From contig JALHMN010000003.1 in assembly GCA_022844005.1 (NCBI GenBank), positions 1 through 61,815 on the forward strand: DNA of 61,815 bases. Direction: 5' to 3'. The notes under the pieces were generated by a model. The model saw nothing but the letters and a program-made list of their open reading frames with translations. It had not been told where the DNA came from and did no database searches. This document shows positions 28,805 to 38,389 of this stretch, piece after piece; position 1 is the first letter of the stretch, and every line of letters begins with the position of its first letter. The stretch comes from a bacterium. Its GTDB lineage: Bacteria; Pseudomonadota; Alphaproteobacteria; Ferrovibrionales; Ferrovibrionaceae. The position numbers were made by a program, and so were the translations under genes.

Positions 28805-29937
28805 CAGCCCACCAGCGCCCGGGCCGGGTCGACCCGCACGGCCACGCGGACCCCGAGCGCACTCGCCAGCAGGCAGACGACGACGACCACGCCGAACAGG
28901 ATGACGAGATCGCCTGGGTCCATTACCACACGGCGCGGAAAACGGTCCCTGGCGAGGGCGACCAGCGTGCTACCCGTGATGAACCCGACCACCCCCATCA
29001 GAAGCGCCTGCTGCACGATCAGGCCGATGATGGTGCGATCGGGTGCACCGATCAGCTTGAGCGTGGCGATCTCGCGCAGCTTTTCCATCGTCATCGTATA
29101 GACGATGAGGGCGATGATGACCGCCGAGACGACCGTCAGCACACCCATGAACAGGCCCAGTTGCCGGCGCGCACGCTCGATGACGGTGGTCACCAGTATC
29201 GCTTCCTGCTGCCCCGCGCTCAGCACCGACAGGTGTTTCCAGCGGCGGACGTCCGCGGCGATGGCTTCGGCTGGGATATTGGGCGAGATGCGCGCCACCA
29301 CGGCATTGACGATATCGGTGTTCGTCCGCTGCGATCCACGCGCGAATTCGCGTCGCGTCTCCGGCGGCGTCAGATCGAACTGAAGGTCCTGGGCATCCTT
29401 CAGCGTCATGTAGACGACGGAATCGCCCGATAGCGTCACACTGCCCTGCGTCAGTCCGACCACGGTATAGGCGCGCCGCCCGAAATCGACCTTGTCCCCG
29501 AGGGAAAGGCCGGTCTGCCGATCGGCGATCATCTCGTAGTGGCTGCGAGTGATGGGACGGCCTTCGACCATGTTCACCGGCCCACCCGGCCGCCCCGGTT
29601 CGAAGCCCACGACCTGCAGCCGCAGGCGGCGTCCGTCGCGTCCGATCTGGACGGTCTGCAGCGTGATCGACCCGGCTTCCAGCACGCCGCCGATGCGCGC
29701 GATCATCTCGCGCGTGTCTCCCGGGATGCGCGACGATTCGGCAAACGGCCCGTGGCTGTCCGCCTGAACCACCCAGATATCCGCGCCGATCGACCGCACC
29801 AGCGCCAGGGCATCCGCGGTCTGGCCGCGATAGATGCCGGCCATCGTCACCACCACACCCAGGAGCAGGCTCAGCCCCAGGCAGGTCAGGACAAAGCGCC
29901 CCAGCTTGTGACGGATGTCCCGGAAGGCGAGGTTCAT
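28804..29937 (-). CDS. ABC exporter permease (FtsX/MacB-like, DevC type)
   Basis: 377 residues with one N-terminal membrane helix (about 13-37), a large periplasmic domain, and three C-terminal helices (about 260-285, 310-335 and 345-367), the MacB/FtsX layout. 'LVYTMTMEKLREIATLKLIGA' style coupling sequence occurs near residue 275. Start ATG 29937 gives MNLAFRDIRHKLGRF; longer upstream reading would run into the adaptor gene. It overlaps both neighbours by 4 bases, so the three proteins are translationally coupled. Confidence 0.88.
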   Translation of the reverse strand: MNLAFRDIRHKLGRFVLTCLGLSLLLGVVVTMAGIYRGQTADALALVRSIGADIWVVQADSHGPFAESSRIPGDTREMIARIGGVLEAGSITLQTVQIGRDGRRLRLQVVGFEPGRPGGPVNMVEGRPITRSHYEMIADRQTGLSLGDKVDFGRRAYTVVGLTQGSVTLSGDSVVYMTLKDAQDLQFDLTPPETRREFARGSQRTNTDIVNAVVARISPNIPAEAIAADVRRWKHLSVLSAGQQEAILVTTVIERARRQLGLFMGVLTVVSAVIIALIVYTMTMEKLREIATLKLIGAPDRTIIGLIVQQALLMGVVGFITGSTLVALARDRFPRRVVMDPGDLVILFGVVVVVCLLASALGVRVAVRVDPARALVG

Positions 29938-31103
29938 GATCTGCCCTCGGGCGCCACGGTCGCCTGTCGCCCCACCCGCAGCCCGGAATTCAGCTTCAGC
30001 ACCACCGATGCATCCGCCGGCAGGCCTTCCACGATTTCCAGACGGCCATCCAGCGTGCGCTGGCCGAACACGACCGGCCGTTCGGCGAGACGGCCGTTCT
30101 CGACCGTCCAGACGATGCCCCGCTGTCCTTCCAGCCCTTTGACGGCCGCCTGCGGCACCAGTTGCGCCACCGCGAGTTCGGCAATGTCGATGACGACCTC
30201 GGCCTGTTCGCCAAGATGGAACGCGGCCGGACAATCGTCGCACCGCACGTAGACCTTCCGCTCCTCGTTCACCCGATCGCTTTCGATGTCGATGCGCATG
30301 ACCCGCCCGGAGAACCGTCGGTCCGCGAACGAGCGAAGCGTGATCTCGGCCCGCTGCCCGACGGCGAGACGTCCGGCCTTCGCTTCGTCGATATAGGCGA
30401 GCACCCAGACCGTCTTCGGGTCGACCAGCGTGAAGAGCTGCTCGCCGGGATTGAGCATCGCGCCCAGTTCGCGGTTGCGCGACACGACGACGGCGTCGTA
30501 GGGCGCATGCAGCGAGTACTTCGCCAACCGCGCTTCCTCGAAGGCCGCCGCCGCCCTCGTCTGCTCCAGATTGGCGCGCGCCGAATCGACCGCGCTTCTC
30601 GCCTGCGTGAGATCGGCCCGGGCAATGTCGTAGGCCGCGCGCGCGTCTTCGGCCGCCTCCGTGGACACATTGCCCCGCTGCACGAGCTGTTGGCGCCGAT
30701 CGTTGACCTGCGCCTTCTGCGTCACCACGGCCTGGGCGTGTTCGATGCCGGCCTGCGCCTGACGGATTGAACTCTCGGCCTGGGCGACCGCGGCGCGGGC
30801 CTGCGCCAGGCGCGCCTCCTGCTCCCGGCTGTTAAGCCGCGCCAGCAAGGTCCCGACCGCCACGCGGTCGCCGAAATCCGCGTGCAGCTCGATCAGCGTA
30901 CCGGCCACTTCGAGCCCCACGCGCGACAGCACCCTCGCCTCGACGGTTCCCAGGCCGAAGACCTGGATCGGCACATTGCGCTGGACCGCGACCACGGCGA
31001 CCTCCAGGGGGCGAAAGAGCTGCGCCCAGGCCGCCGCGCCCAGGCCCGCGGCAAGCAGGAGCAGGATCGGGATGAGAAACGAAAGTGTGCGTCTGCGGGT
31101 CAT
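29934..31103 (-). CDS. HlyD/AcrA-type periplasmic adaptor (membrane fusion protein)
   Basis: 389 residues with an N-terminal membrane anchor (about 7-29), then a lipoyl half-motif ('GTVEARVLSRVGLEVAGTLIELHADFGDRV'). A long alpha-helical hairpin rich in Ala/Gln/Arg (about 90-190) and a second lipoyl half ('YSLHAPYDAVVVSRNRELGAMLNPGEQ') follow, then beta-barrel and membrane-proximal domains. A Cys pair in 'VRCDDCPAAF' is unusual for the family. First gene of the exporter operon (adaptor, permease, ATPase). Confidence 0.9.
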   Translation of the reverse strand: MTRRRTLSFLIPILLLLAAGLGAAAWAQLFRPLEVAVVAVQRNVPIQVFGLGTVEARVLSRVGLEVAGTLIELHADFGDRVAVGTLLARLNSREQEARLAQARAAVAQAESSIRQAQAGIEHAQAVVTQKAQVNDRRQQLVQRGNVSTEAAEDARAAYDIARADLTQARSAVDSARANLEQTRAAAAFEEARLAKYSLHAPYDAVVVSRNRELGAMLNPGEQLFTLVDPKTVWVLAYIDEAKAGRLAVGQRAEITLRSFADRRFSGRVMRIDIESDRVNEERKVYVRCDDCPAAFHLGEQAEVVIDIAELAVAQLVPQAAVKGLEGQRGIVWTVENGRLAERPVVFGQRTLDGRLEIVEGLPADASVVLKLNSGLRVGRQATVAPEGRS

Positions 31104-31268
31104 GTACCGGGCCAGGGGGCTACGCCAACTGGCATCTATCCGCCGTGGCGCGCCCGGCTGCCTTGATATAGGTCATCGGCGGCCGATCGCTTGTCCCGCC
31201 GTGCCGCAAGCGTGACCCGGGCACGAGGACAGCCATACGAACGCCCGAATCAGTCCTATATTGTTCTC

Positions 31269-33584
31269 ATGAGCGATCCCTTCGATCTTTCCGCGCTGGA
31301 GGCGCCACCCTCGCCCCTTCCCGGCACGGCGGGAACAGGTGCGTCCGGCCGCCCCGTCGGCACGCCGCCCTATCTCGCCGGGCTGAACCCGGTCCAGCGC
31401 GAGGCGGTGGAGGCGACCGAGGGGCCGGTGCTGGTGCTGGCCGGCGCCGGCACGGGCAAGACCCGGGTGCTGACCACCCGCCTCGCCTATATCCTCGACC
31501 GCCGCCTCGCCTACCCCTCTCAGATCCTGTCGGTCACCTTCACCAACAAGGCGGCGCGAGAGATGCGCGAACGCGTCGGCGCCATCATCGGCGGCGCCGT
31601 GGAAGGCATGTGGATCGGGACCTTCCATTCGATCGCCGCCCGCATGCTGCGCCGGCACGCCGAGGCCGTGGGGCTGAAGCAGAATTTCAGCATCCTCGAC
31701 ACCGACGACCAGCTGCGCCTCCTGAAGCAGATCCTGCAGGCCGAGAACATGGACGAGAAGCGCTGGCCACCCCGCGCGCTCGCCGCCGTCATCGACCGCT
31801 GGAAGGACAAGGGGCTGACGCCGGACAAGGTGCCGGCGGCGGAAGCCGCGCGCGCCTTCGACGGCAAGGGCGTCCAGCTCTACCGCACCTATCAGGACCG
31901 GCTCGCCACCCTCAACGCCTGCGATTTCGGCGACCTGCTCCTGCATGTGACGACGCTGTTCCAGGCGCATAAGGACGTGCTGGCCGAATGGCAGCGGAAG
32001 TTCCGCTACATCCTGGTCGACGAATATCAGGACACCAACGTCTCCCAATACCTCTGGCTGCGGCTCCTGGCCCAGGGCTCGCGCAACATCGCCTGCGTCG
32101 GCGACGACGATCAGTCGATCTACGGCTGGCGTGGGGCGGAGGTCGGCAACATCCTGCGTTTCGAGCAGGATTTCGAGGGTGCGCGCATCATCCGCCTGGA
32201 GCAGAACTACCGCTCCACCCCGCATATCCTGGGCGCCGCCTCCGGCCTGATCGCCAAGAACCAGGGCCGCCTCGGCAAGACGCTCTGGACCGAGGTGAAC
32301 GAGGGCGAGAAGATCACGCTTCGCGGCCTGTGGGATGGCGACGAGGAGGCCCGCGTCGTCGGTGAGGAGGTAGAGGCGCGCCAGCGCGCCGGCGACCGTC
32401 TCGCCTCAATGGCGATCCTGGTTCGCGCCGGCTTCCAGACCCGCCTGTTCGAGGACCGCTTCCTCACGCTGGGCGTGCCCTACCGCGTCTATGGCGGCCT
32501 GCGCTTCTACGAGCGCCAGGAAGTGCGCGACGCGATGGCCTATTTCCGCGTCGTCTGCCAGCCCGACGACGACCTCGCCCTCGAGCGCATCCTGAATACG
32601 CCCAAGCGGGGCCTGGGCGACGCCACCCTGCAGGTTCTGCATAGCTACGGGCGGACCGAGCGCATCCCCCTCCTCCAGGCCGCCAGCCGCCTGATCGAAA
32701 CCGACGAGTTGAAGCCGAAGCCGCGCAGCACGCTGCGCAAGGTGGTGGAGGATTTCGCCCGCTGGCGCGCCCTCATCGACGGGCTGCCGCATGTCGAGCT
32801 GGCCGAGATGATCCTGGACGAGAGCGGCTACACCGCCATGTGGCAGGCCGACCGCTCGGCCGAGGCGCCGGGGCGGCTGGAGAACCTGAAGGAACTGGTG
32901 CGCGCCCTCGAAACCTTCGAGAGCCTGGCCGCCTTCCTGGAACACGTGGCGCTGGTCATGGACAACGACCAGGGCGGCGAAGGCGATGCCGTCGGCCTGA
33001 TGACGCTGCATGCGGCGAAGGGCCTCGAATTCGACACCGTCTTCCTCCCCGGCTGGGAGGAAGGCGTCTTCCCGCACCAGCGCGCCATGGAGGAGAAGGG
33101 CACCGAGGGTCTGGAGGAGGAACGCCGCCTCGCCTATGTCGGCATCACCCGGGCGCGCAGGCGCTGCAACATCTCCTTCGCCGCCAACCGGCGCATCTAC
33201 AACCAGTGGCAGTCCTCGATCCCCAGCCGCTTCGTCGAGGAACTGCCACCGGATCACGTGGAGCGCCTGGGCGCGCCCGGCCTCGGCGGCTCGACCCGCT
33301 TCAACGAAGGCTGGAACCAGGGCGGCTTCGTCTACGACGCGCCCTGGCTGAAGGCCGAACGCGCCCGCACCAGCTTCCGCAGCCCGGCCGGCACGAAGCA
33401 GATCGACGGGACGGCGAAGCGCCTGGACGAACAGGCGGCGTCCACATTCGGGGTGGGCGAGCGGGTGTTCCACCAGAAGTTCGGGCCGGGCACCGTGCGC
33501 CTCGTCGAGCACGACCGCCTCGAGATCGATTTCGACAAGGCCGGCAACAAGAAGGTGCTGGCCAGTTTCGTGGAGAAGCCGTGA
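31269..33584 (+). CDS. UvrD/PcrA-type ATP-dependent DNA helicase
   Basis: A 771-residue superfamily-1A helicase. In order: motif I 'LVLAGAGTGKTRVLTTR', motif Ia 'VTFTNKAAREM', motif II 'ILVDEYQDTN', motif III 'GDDDQSIYGWRGA', motif IV 'QNYRSTPHIL', motif V 'LMTLHAAKGLEFDTVFL' and motif VI 'RLAYVGITRARRR'. The C-terminal 'FGVGERVFHQKFGPGTV' Tudor-like segment, which contacts RNA polymerase in UvrD/PcrA, is present. ATG 31269 gives the family N-terminus after a short acidic/Pro-rich tail. It overlaps prmA by GTGA. Role in mismatch and excision repair and transcription-coupled repair. Confidence 0.94.
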   Translation: MSDPFDLSALEAPPSPLPGTAGTGASGRPVGTPPYLAGLNPVQREAVEATEGPVLVLAGAGTGKTRVLTTRLAYILDRRLAYPSQILSVTFTNKAAREMRERVGAIIGGAVEGMWIGTFHSIAARMLRRHAEAVGLKQNFSILDTDDQLRLLKQILQAENMDEKRWPPRALAAVIDRWKDKGLTPDKVPAAEAARAFDGKGVQLYRTYQDRLATLNACDFGDLLLHVTTLFQAHKDVLAEWQRKFRYILVDEYQDTNVSQYLWLRLLAQGSRNIACVGDDDQSIYGWRGAEVGNILRFEQDFEGARIIRLEQNYRSTPHILGAASGLIAKNQGRLGKTLWTEVNEGEKITLRGLWDGDEEARVVGEEVEARQRAGDRLASMAILVRAGFQTRLFEDRFLTLGVPYRVYGGLRFYERQEVRDAMAYFRVVCQPDDDLALERILNTPKRGLGDATLQVLHSYGRTERIPLLQAASRLIETDELKPKPRSTLRKVVEDFARWRALIDGLPHVELAEMILDESGYTAMWQADRSAEAPGRLENLKELVRALETFESLAAFLEHVALVMDNDQGGEGDAVGLMTLHAAKGLEFDTVFLPGWEEGVFPHQRAMEEKGTEGLEEERRLAYVGITRARRRCNISFAANRRIYNQWQSSIPSRFVEELPPDHVERLGAPGLGGSTRFNEGWNQGGFVYDAPWLKAERARTSFRSPAGTKQIDGTAKRLDEQAASTFGVGERVFHQKFGPGTVRLVEHDRLEIDFDKAGNKKVLASFVEKP

Positions 33585-34438
33585 GCACACTCTGGCAGGC
33601 GACGCTGGAAACCGACGAGGCCGGATCGCTCCTGGCCGAGACCCTGCTGGAGGGCGAGGCCTTCTCCCTCACCCGCTACCGCCCGGATACCGAGGCACCG
33701 CTCTGGCGGATGGAAGCGATCTTCACCGAACGCCCGGACGAGGCTTGGCTCACCGGCCTCCTCGGCCCCAAGGTGGTGCTGGCCCCGGTGCCGGAGGCCG
33801 ACTGGGTGACCGAGGCGCAGAAGTTCCTGCCCCCCGTCCAGGCTGGCCGCTTCCATGTCCACGGCAGCCACACCCCCCGCCACCCCAATCCCGGCATGGT
33901 CGATCTGGTGATCGATGCCGGCGCCGCCTTCGGGACCGGACAGCACGAGAGCACCCGGGGCTGTCTTCTGGCCATCGACCGCCTCTTCCGCGCACGCCGG
34001 TTCAGCCACGGCCTCGACGTCGGCTGCGGCACCGGCGTTCTTGCCCTGGTCATGGTGAAGGCTGGACGAGCGCTGGACTACGTCGTGGCTACGGACATCG
34101 ATCCCGTGGCCTCCGAACTGACCGCGGAGAACGCCCGGCGGAACGGCGTCCTGCGCCGGGTGCATACCGGAACAGGCCCCGGCTTGCGGCCGGCGGTCGC
34201 CCGGACGTATGCTCCCTATCCGCTGATCATCGCGAACATTCTCGCCAAGCCATTGGCAAAGATAGCGAAATCGGTCGCGGACAATCTAGAGCCGGGGGGT
34301 GTGGTGATCTTGGCGGGCCTTTTGGCCCGGCAGGCGCCATACGTTCAGGCGGCCTATCGTATCCAGGGCCTCAGCCTCTGGTTCAGCGTCAATCTGGGCG
34401 CCTGGCGCACGCTTGTGCTGCGACGCAGCAAGGAATGA
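33581..34438 (+). CDS. prmA: Ribosomal protein L11 methyltransferase
   Basis: 285 residues. It trimethylates lysines and the N-terminus of ribosomal protein L11. The substrate-recognition N domain (about 1-100) is followed by the Rossmann methyltransferase. SAM-related motifs are 'DAGAAFGTGQHESTRGCL', 'HGLDVGCGTGVLALVM', 'VVATDIDPVA' and 'PLIIANILAKPLAKIA'. GTG 33581 overlaps the helicase stop. This helicase-prmA arrangement recurs in alphaproteobacteria. Confidence 0.93.
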   Translation: MSTLWQATLETDEAGSLLAETLLEGEAFSLTRYRPDTEAPLWRMEAIFTERPDEAWLTGLLGPKVVLAPVPEADWVTEAQKFLPPVQAGRFHVHGSHTPRHPNPGMVDLVIDAGAAFGTGQHESTRGCLLAIDRLFRARRFSHGLDVGCGTGVLALVMVKAGRALDYVVATDIDPVASELTAENARRNGVLRRVHTGTGPGLRPAVARTYAPYPLIIANILAKPLAKIAKSVADNLEPGGVVILAGLLARQAPYVQAAYRIQGLSLWFSVNLGAWRTLVLRRSKE

Positions 34439-34480
34439 CGGCGGCCACCATACTGTTACGCGGTGACCGCCGCCAAACGT

Positions 34481-34519
34481 GACGGCCGCCCTCTGGGGGG
34501 AGGAGGCTGGGCGGCCGTC
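34481..34519. repeat. 11-bp inverted repeat downstream of prmA
   Basis: GACGGCCGCCC (34481-34491) and GGGCGGCCGTC (34509-34519) are perfect arms with a G-rich 17-base loop, followed by a run of A. It may be a transcript-end hairpin for prmA or the convergent DUF1127 gene, but the A-run lies on the wrong side for a standard terminator on either strand. Confidence 0.45.
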
Positions 34520-34548
34520 GGAAAAAAACAGGGCGCTCGCGCGGCCGC

Positions 34549-34878
34549 TCAGGCAGCCGGGCGCGGCGCTGCGGAGGACAGGGCGGCGCGGTTCTCGTTC
34601 GCGATGTCGCGACCGGTCTTCAGGCCGTTCGCCACCGCGATGATGTCGCCGCGGGTGATGCCGATATCGTGCAGCAGACGGTCATCCATCCCCTGCAGTT
34701 CGGCGAAGACGCGGGCGTTGTCGCGCCCTTCCAGCACGGCGCTGAACAGGGTCTTGATGCCGCCCGCGACGCGGGCGACGAGGTCGACCACCGCCCGGGC
34801 GCGCATCGCATTCGCCTGCGCGGTGAGGCGGGCAACCTCGTCCATCGAGGGGAACCGGGGGGTGAATTCTGCGGACAT
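34549..34878 (-). CDS. DUF1127-domain protein
   Basis: 109 residues. The C-terminal DUF1127 motif is 'ELQGMDDRLLHDIGITRGDI' (about 67-86), a short Arg/Asp-rich helix-turn segment common in small alphaproteobacterial proteins. The N-terminal 60 residues are helical and Ala/Arg-rich. Larger than the usual 45-75-residue DUF1127 proteins. Some small relatives influence phosphate, carbon and RNA metabolism in rhizobia and Agrobacterium, but no specific role can be assigned here. Confidence 0.85.
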   Translation of the reverse strand: MSAEFTPRFPSMDEVARLTAQANAMRARAVVDLVARVAGGIKTLFSAVLEGRDNARVFAELQGMDDRLLHDIGITRGDIIAVANGLKTGRDIANENRAALSSAAPRPAA

Positions 34879-35052
34879 GGGACATGCTCCGATCGCAAAG
34901 CTATCGGCCGACTGCCGATGGAGGATATGTTGCGCTGCACACAGGAAAACTCAAGTTAACGAAGGCAGTTCTGTGGGCACCGCAGCAATGCATTTAATGC
35001 ATGTCTCGATACGATCTTGCCCGGAGCCTCGGTTCGGACGATATTTTATGCC

Positions 35053-37071
35053 ATGTCCCTCCTCGACGACCTGAACTCCGCCCTGGCGAAAGCCGGCCTC
35101 GACCGCGATGCGCTCGGCAACGAGCCGGCCGAAGTCGCTGAAATCCTTGCGGGAATCGCGGCCGCTCCGCCGACGCCGCAGGGCTTCTCGGGCGTTTCCA
35201 TGCTGGGTGCTCTCAAGGGGGTGCCCATGCTCGAACGGCTCGCCGCCGAAACGGCCGCGCGCTACGAGGCCGGCGCCGAAGCGCGCGGCGAGGCGGCGGC
35301 CCGTCTCGCGGCGCTCCGGAAAGTCCTTTCCGATCAGGATATTGACGGTTTCATTATCCCGCTGAACGACGAATACAACGGCGAGTACGTGCCGCGCCGG
35401 GCGCGCCGTCTCGCCTGGCTCACCGGCTTTACCGGTTCGGCCGGCGTCGCCCTGGTGCTGCGGGACCGCGCCGCGGTGTTCAGCGACGGCCGCTATACGC
35501 TGCAGCTGGCACAGGAAGTCGATGCCAGCCTCTACGCCCTGCATCACATCACCGACACACCTCCGACCACCTGGCTTGCAGGGAATCTGCAGGCCGGCCA
35601 ACGGTTTGCCTATGATCCATGGCTGCACACAGTGGATGGCGTGGCGCGCCTGGAGGAGGCCTGCGCCCGCGCCGGCGCCACCCTGGTCGCCATCGAGCGC
35701 AACCCGATCGACGCCGTCTGGGCCGACCAGCCCCCCCCGCCGCTCTCACCTGCCATCCCGATGCCGGTCACCGTCACTGGCGAGGCCCCGGCACAGAAGC
35801 GGCGCCGTATCGCCGCCGATGCGGCGAAGGACGGCGCGGAAGCGGTCGTCCTCACGCTCCCCGAATCGATCGCTTGGCTGCTGGATATCCGCGGCGGCGA
35901 CGTGCCCCATACGCCGCTGCCGCTCGGCTTCGCGATCCTGAAGGCGGACGCGGGCCTCGATCTCTTCATCGACCCGCGCAAGCTCGGCCCCGATGTCCGC
36001 GCCCATCTCGGCAACGAAATTGCGGTTCGTCCGCTGGCCGAGTTCGGCGCCGGCCTCGCCGAACTCGGCCAGGCCCGGAAGAAAGTGCGCATCGACCAGA
36101 CGGCCGCAGCGGTGTGGATCGTCGAGCGACTTCGCGCCACCGGCGCCCAGCTGCGATACGGTAGCGATCCCTGCCTGCTGCCAAAGGCGTGCAAGAACGC
36201 GGTGGAACTGGACGGTATCCGCGCCGCGCATCTGCGCGACGGGGTGGCGGTGACCCGGTTCCTCGCCTGGCTCGCCGCCGAAGCGCCGCGGGGCGATGTC
36301 GACGAACTGATCGCCGCCGACCGGCTGCTGGCCTTCCGCCTTCAGGGCGAAAAGATCCGTGACCTGTCCTTCCCCACGATTTCCGGGGCTGGACCCAACG
36401 GAGCCATCGTTCACTACCGCTCGACGCCGGCCAGCAACCGCAGACTCGGCCCGGGAGAACTCTACCTGGTCGATTCCGGGGCGCAGTACCTCGACGGCAC
36501 CACCGACATTACCCGCACGGTCGCCATCGGCACGCCCAGCGCCGAGATGCGGGAACGCTTCACCCTGGTCCTGAAAGGCCATATCGCGCTGGCGACAGCG
36601 CTCTTCCCGCCGGGCACCACCGGCAGTCAGCTCGACGTCCTGGCGCGGAGCGCGCTTTGGAAGGCGGGGCTCGACTACGACCACGGCACCGGGCATGGCG
36701 TCGGGCATTATCTGTCCGTGCACGAGGGGCCGCAGCGGATCTCCAAAGTGCCGAACCTGATCAAGCTCGAGCCGGGAATGATCATTTCCAACGAGCCTGG
36801 CTACTACAAGACCGGCGCCTACGGGATCCGCATCGAAAATCTCATTGCCGTCCGTCCGGCGGCCTCGGTCGGCGGAGAGCGCCCGATGCTGTCATTCGAG
36901 ACCCTCACCCGGGCGCCGATCGACCGCTTCCTGATCGAAAGACGCCTCCTCGACGGCAGCGAATTGGCATGGGTGGACGCCTACCACGCCCAGGTCCGCT
37001 CCGATCTGCGCCCGCGACTGGATCCCGAGACGGCCGTCTGGCTCGATAGCGCCACGGCGCCCCTCGCCTGA
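35053..37071 (+). CDS. Xaa-Pro aminopeptidase (aminopeptidase P, M24B)
   Basis: A 672-residue cytoplasmic metallopeptidase that removes N-terminal residues preceding proline. The long (about 600-residue) form has two creatinase-N domains (about 60-360) before the pita-bread catalytic domain. The metal ligands are visible: two Asp in 'YLVDSGAQYLDGTTDITRT', His in 'GTGHGVGHYLSVHEGP', Glu in 'MIISNEPGYY' and Glu in 'GIRIENLIAV'. The ATG at 35053 adds about 58 residues ahead of the recognisable domain; an internal Met at 35228 ('MLERLAAETAARYEAG') is an alternative start that would give the usual length. Single-gene unit between a DUF1127 gene and serA. Confidence 0.9.
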   Translation: MSLLDDLNSALAKAGLDRDALGNEPAEVAEILAGIAAAPPTPQGFSGVSMLGALKGVPMLERLAAETAARYEAGAEARGEAAARLAALRKVLSDQDIDGFIIPLNDEYNGEYVPRRARRLAWLTGFTGSAGVALVLRDRAAVFSDGRYTLQLAQEVDASLYALHHITDTPPTTWLAGNLQAGQRFAYDPWLHTVDGVARLEEACARAGATLVAIERNPIDAVWADQPPPPLSPAIPMPVTVTGEAPAQKRRRIAADAAKDGAEAVVLTLPESIAWLLDIRGGDVPHTPLPLGFAILKADAGLDLFIDPRKLGPDVRAHLGNEIAVRPLAEFGAGLAELGQARKKVRIDQTAAAVWIVERLRATGAQLRYGSDPCLLPKACKNAVELDGIRAAHLRDGVAVTRFLAWLAAEAPRGDVDELIAADRLLAFRLQGEKIRDLSFPTISGAGPNGAIVHYRSTPASNRRLGPGELYLVDSGAQYLDGTTDITRTVAIGTPSAEMRERFTLVLKGHIALATALFPPGTTGSQLDVLARSALWKAGLDYDHGTGHGVGHYLSVHEGPQRISKVPNLIKLEPGMIISNEPGYYKTGAYGIRIENLIAVRPAASVGGERPMLSFETLTRAPIDRFLIERRLLDGSELAWVDAYHAQVRSDLRPRLDPETAVWLDSATAPLA

Positions 37072-37156
37072 GGCGGCCGGTCCCACCCGAGGAATTTCGG
37101 GGTTGGGTCCCCAGCAGGGATCGCCTATGTCTCTCGGCCTTTCGAGGAGGGCACAC

Positions 37157-38389
37157 GTGACGCGTCTTTCGCTAGCCAAGGACCGGATCAGGATCCTGCT
37201 GCTCGAGAACGTGCACCAGACCGCGGTCGATACCTTCATTGCGCAAGGCTATACCTCGATCGAACGGCTGCCGAAGGCCCTCGACGAAGCGACCCTGATC
37301 GAACGCGTCCAGGGTGTGCATATGCTGGGCATCCGGTCGGCCACCGACCTCTCGCCCGCCGTATTCCAGGCCGCGAACCGTCTGTTCGCCGTCGGCTGCT
37401 TCAGTGTCGGCACCAATCAGGTCGACTTGGGCGCGGCCCGCCGTGTCGGCGTGCCTGTCTTCAATGCGCCCTATTCGAACACCCGCTCGGTCGCCGAACT
37501 CGTGCTGGGCGAGGCCATCATGCTGCTGCGCGGTATCCCCGAGAAGGCGGCGGCCGCGAAGTGCGGCCGCTGGCTGAAATCCGCCAAGGGGTCCACGGAA
37601 GCACGCGGCAAGACGATCGGCATCGTCGGCTATGGCCACATCGGCTCGCAGGTCTCTGTCTTGGCCGAGGCGCTCGGGATGCGGGTGATCTATTTCGACA
37701 CGACGAAGAAGCTGATGATCGGGAACGCCCGCCCCTGCCCCAGCCTGCACGAACTGCTGCGCGAGGCGGATGTCGTGACGCTCCATGTCCCGGACACGGC
37801 ACGGACCCGGGACATGATCGATGCCGCGGCGCTCGCGCAGATGAAGCCGGGCGGCATTCTGATCAATGCCTCGCGCGGGAACGTCGTCGTCATCGAAGCG
37901 CTCGCGGATGCCCTCGCCGAGGGACGGCTGCGCGGCGCGGCTATCGACGTCTTCCCCAAGGAGCCCGGCAGCGAGGCGGAGAGCTTCACGAGCCCCCTGC
38001 AGAGGTTCGAGAACGTCATCCTGACGCCGCATATCGGCGGCTCGACTGAGGAAGCGCAGGCCAATATCGGTTCGGAAGTGGCCGAAAAGCTGATCGAGTA
38101 TTCGGACAACGGCTCCACCGTCGGCGCGGTTGGCTTCGTTCAGGTCTCCCTGCCCTCGAAGTCGACGGGAACACGCTTCCTGCATATCCACAGGAATGTT
38201 CCCGGGGTTCTCCGCCGAATAAACGACATCTTCGCCACCCGCAGCTTGAACATCTCGGCTCAATACCTGCAAACCGATTCCGACATGGGCTATGTCGTCA
38301 GCGACATCGACGGCGACATCGACGAGAGCGACATCCGCGGCGAGTTGGAGGCAATCGACGGAACGATCCGGGTGCGTTTCCTCTACTAG
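37157..38389 (+). CDS. serA: D-3-phosphoglycerate dehydrogenase (E. coli-type)
   Basis: 410 residues, matching E. coli SerA in length and throughout in sequence pattern ('LLLENVHQTAVDTF', 'GIRSATDLSP', 'VGCFSVGTNQVDL', 'VFNAPYSNTRSVAELVLGE'). The NAD loop is 'GIVGYGHIGSQVSVLAEALG'. The catalytic region has 'INASRGNVVVIEALADAL' and 'NVILTPHIGGSTEEAQ'. The C-terminal ACT domain is 'FLHIHRNVPGVLRRINDIFA'. It catalyses the first step of serine synthesis; the ACT domain gives serine feedback. Start GTG 37157 follows GAGGAGG by six bases. serC and serB are not adjacent. Many alphaproteobacteria have the longer (about 525-residue) type instead, so this version may have a separate origin. Confidence 0.93.
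   Translation: MTRLSLAKDRIRILLLENVHQTAVDTFIAQGYTSIERLPKALDEATLIERVQGVHMLGIRSATDLSPAVFQAANRLFAVGCFSVGTNQVDLGAARRVGVPVFNAPYSNTRSVAELVLGEAIMLLRGIPEKAAAAKCGRWLKSAKGSTEARGKTIGIVGYGHIGSQVSVLAEALGMRVIYFDTTKKLMIGNARPCPSLHELLREADVVTLHVPDTARTRDMIDAAALAQMKPGGILINASRGNVVVIEALADALAEGRLRGAAIDVFPKEPGSEAESFTSPLQRFENVILTPHIGGSTEEAQANIGSEVAEKLIEYSDNGSTVGAVGFVQVSLPSKSTGTRFLHIHRNVPGVLRRINDIFATRSLNISAQYLQTDSDMGYVVSDIDGDIDESDIRGELEAIDGTIRVRFLY

Noticed and set aside
31230..31270. SOS box upstream of the UvrD-type helicase
   Set aside because: GAAC/GTTC half-sites occur but not with the required spacing.
34481..34530. Intrinsic terminator after prmA
   Set aside because: The stem is strong but is followed by A residues on the plus strand and lacks a downstream T-run on either strand; listed only as an inverted repeat.
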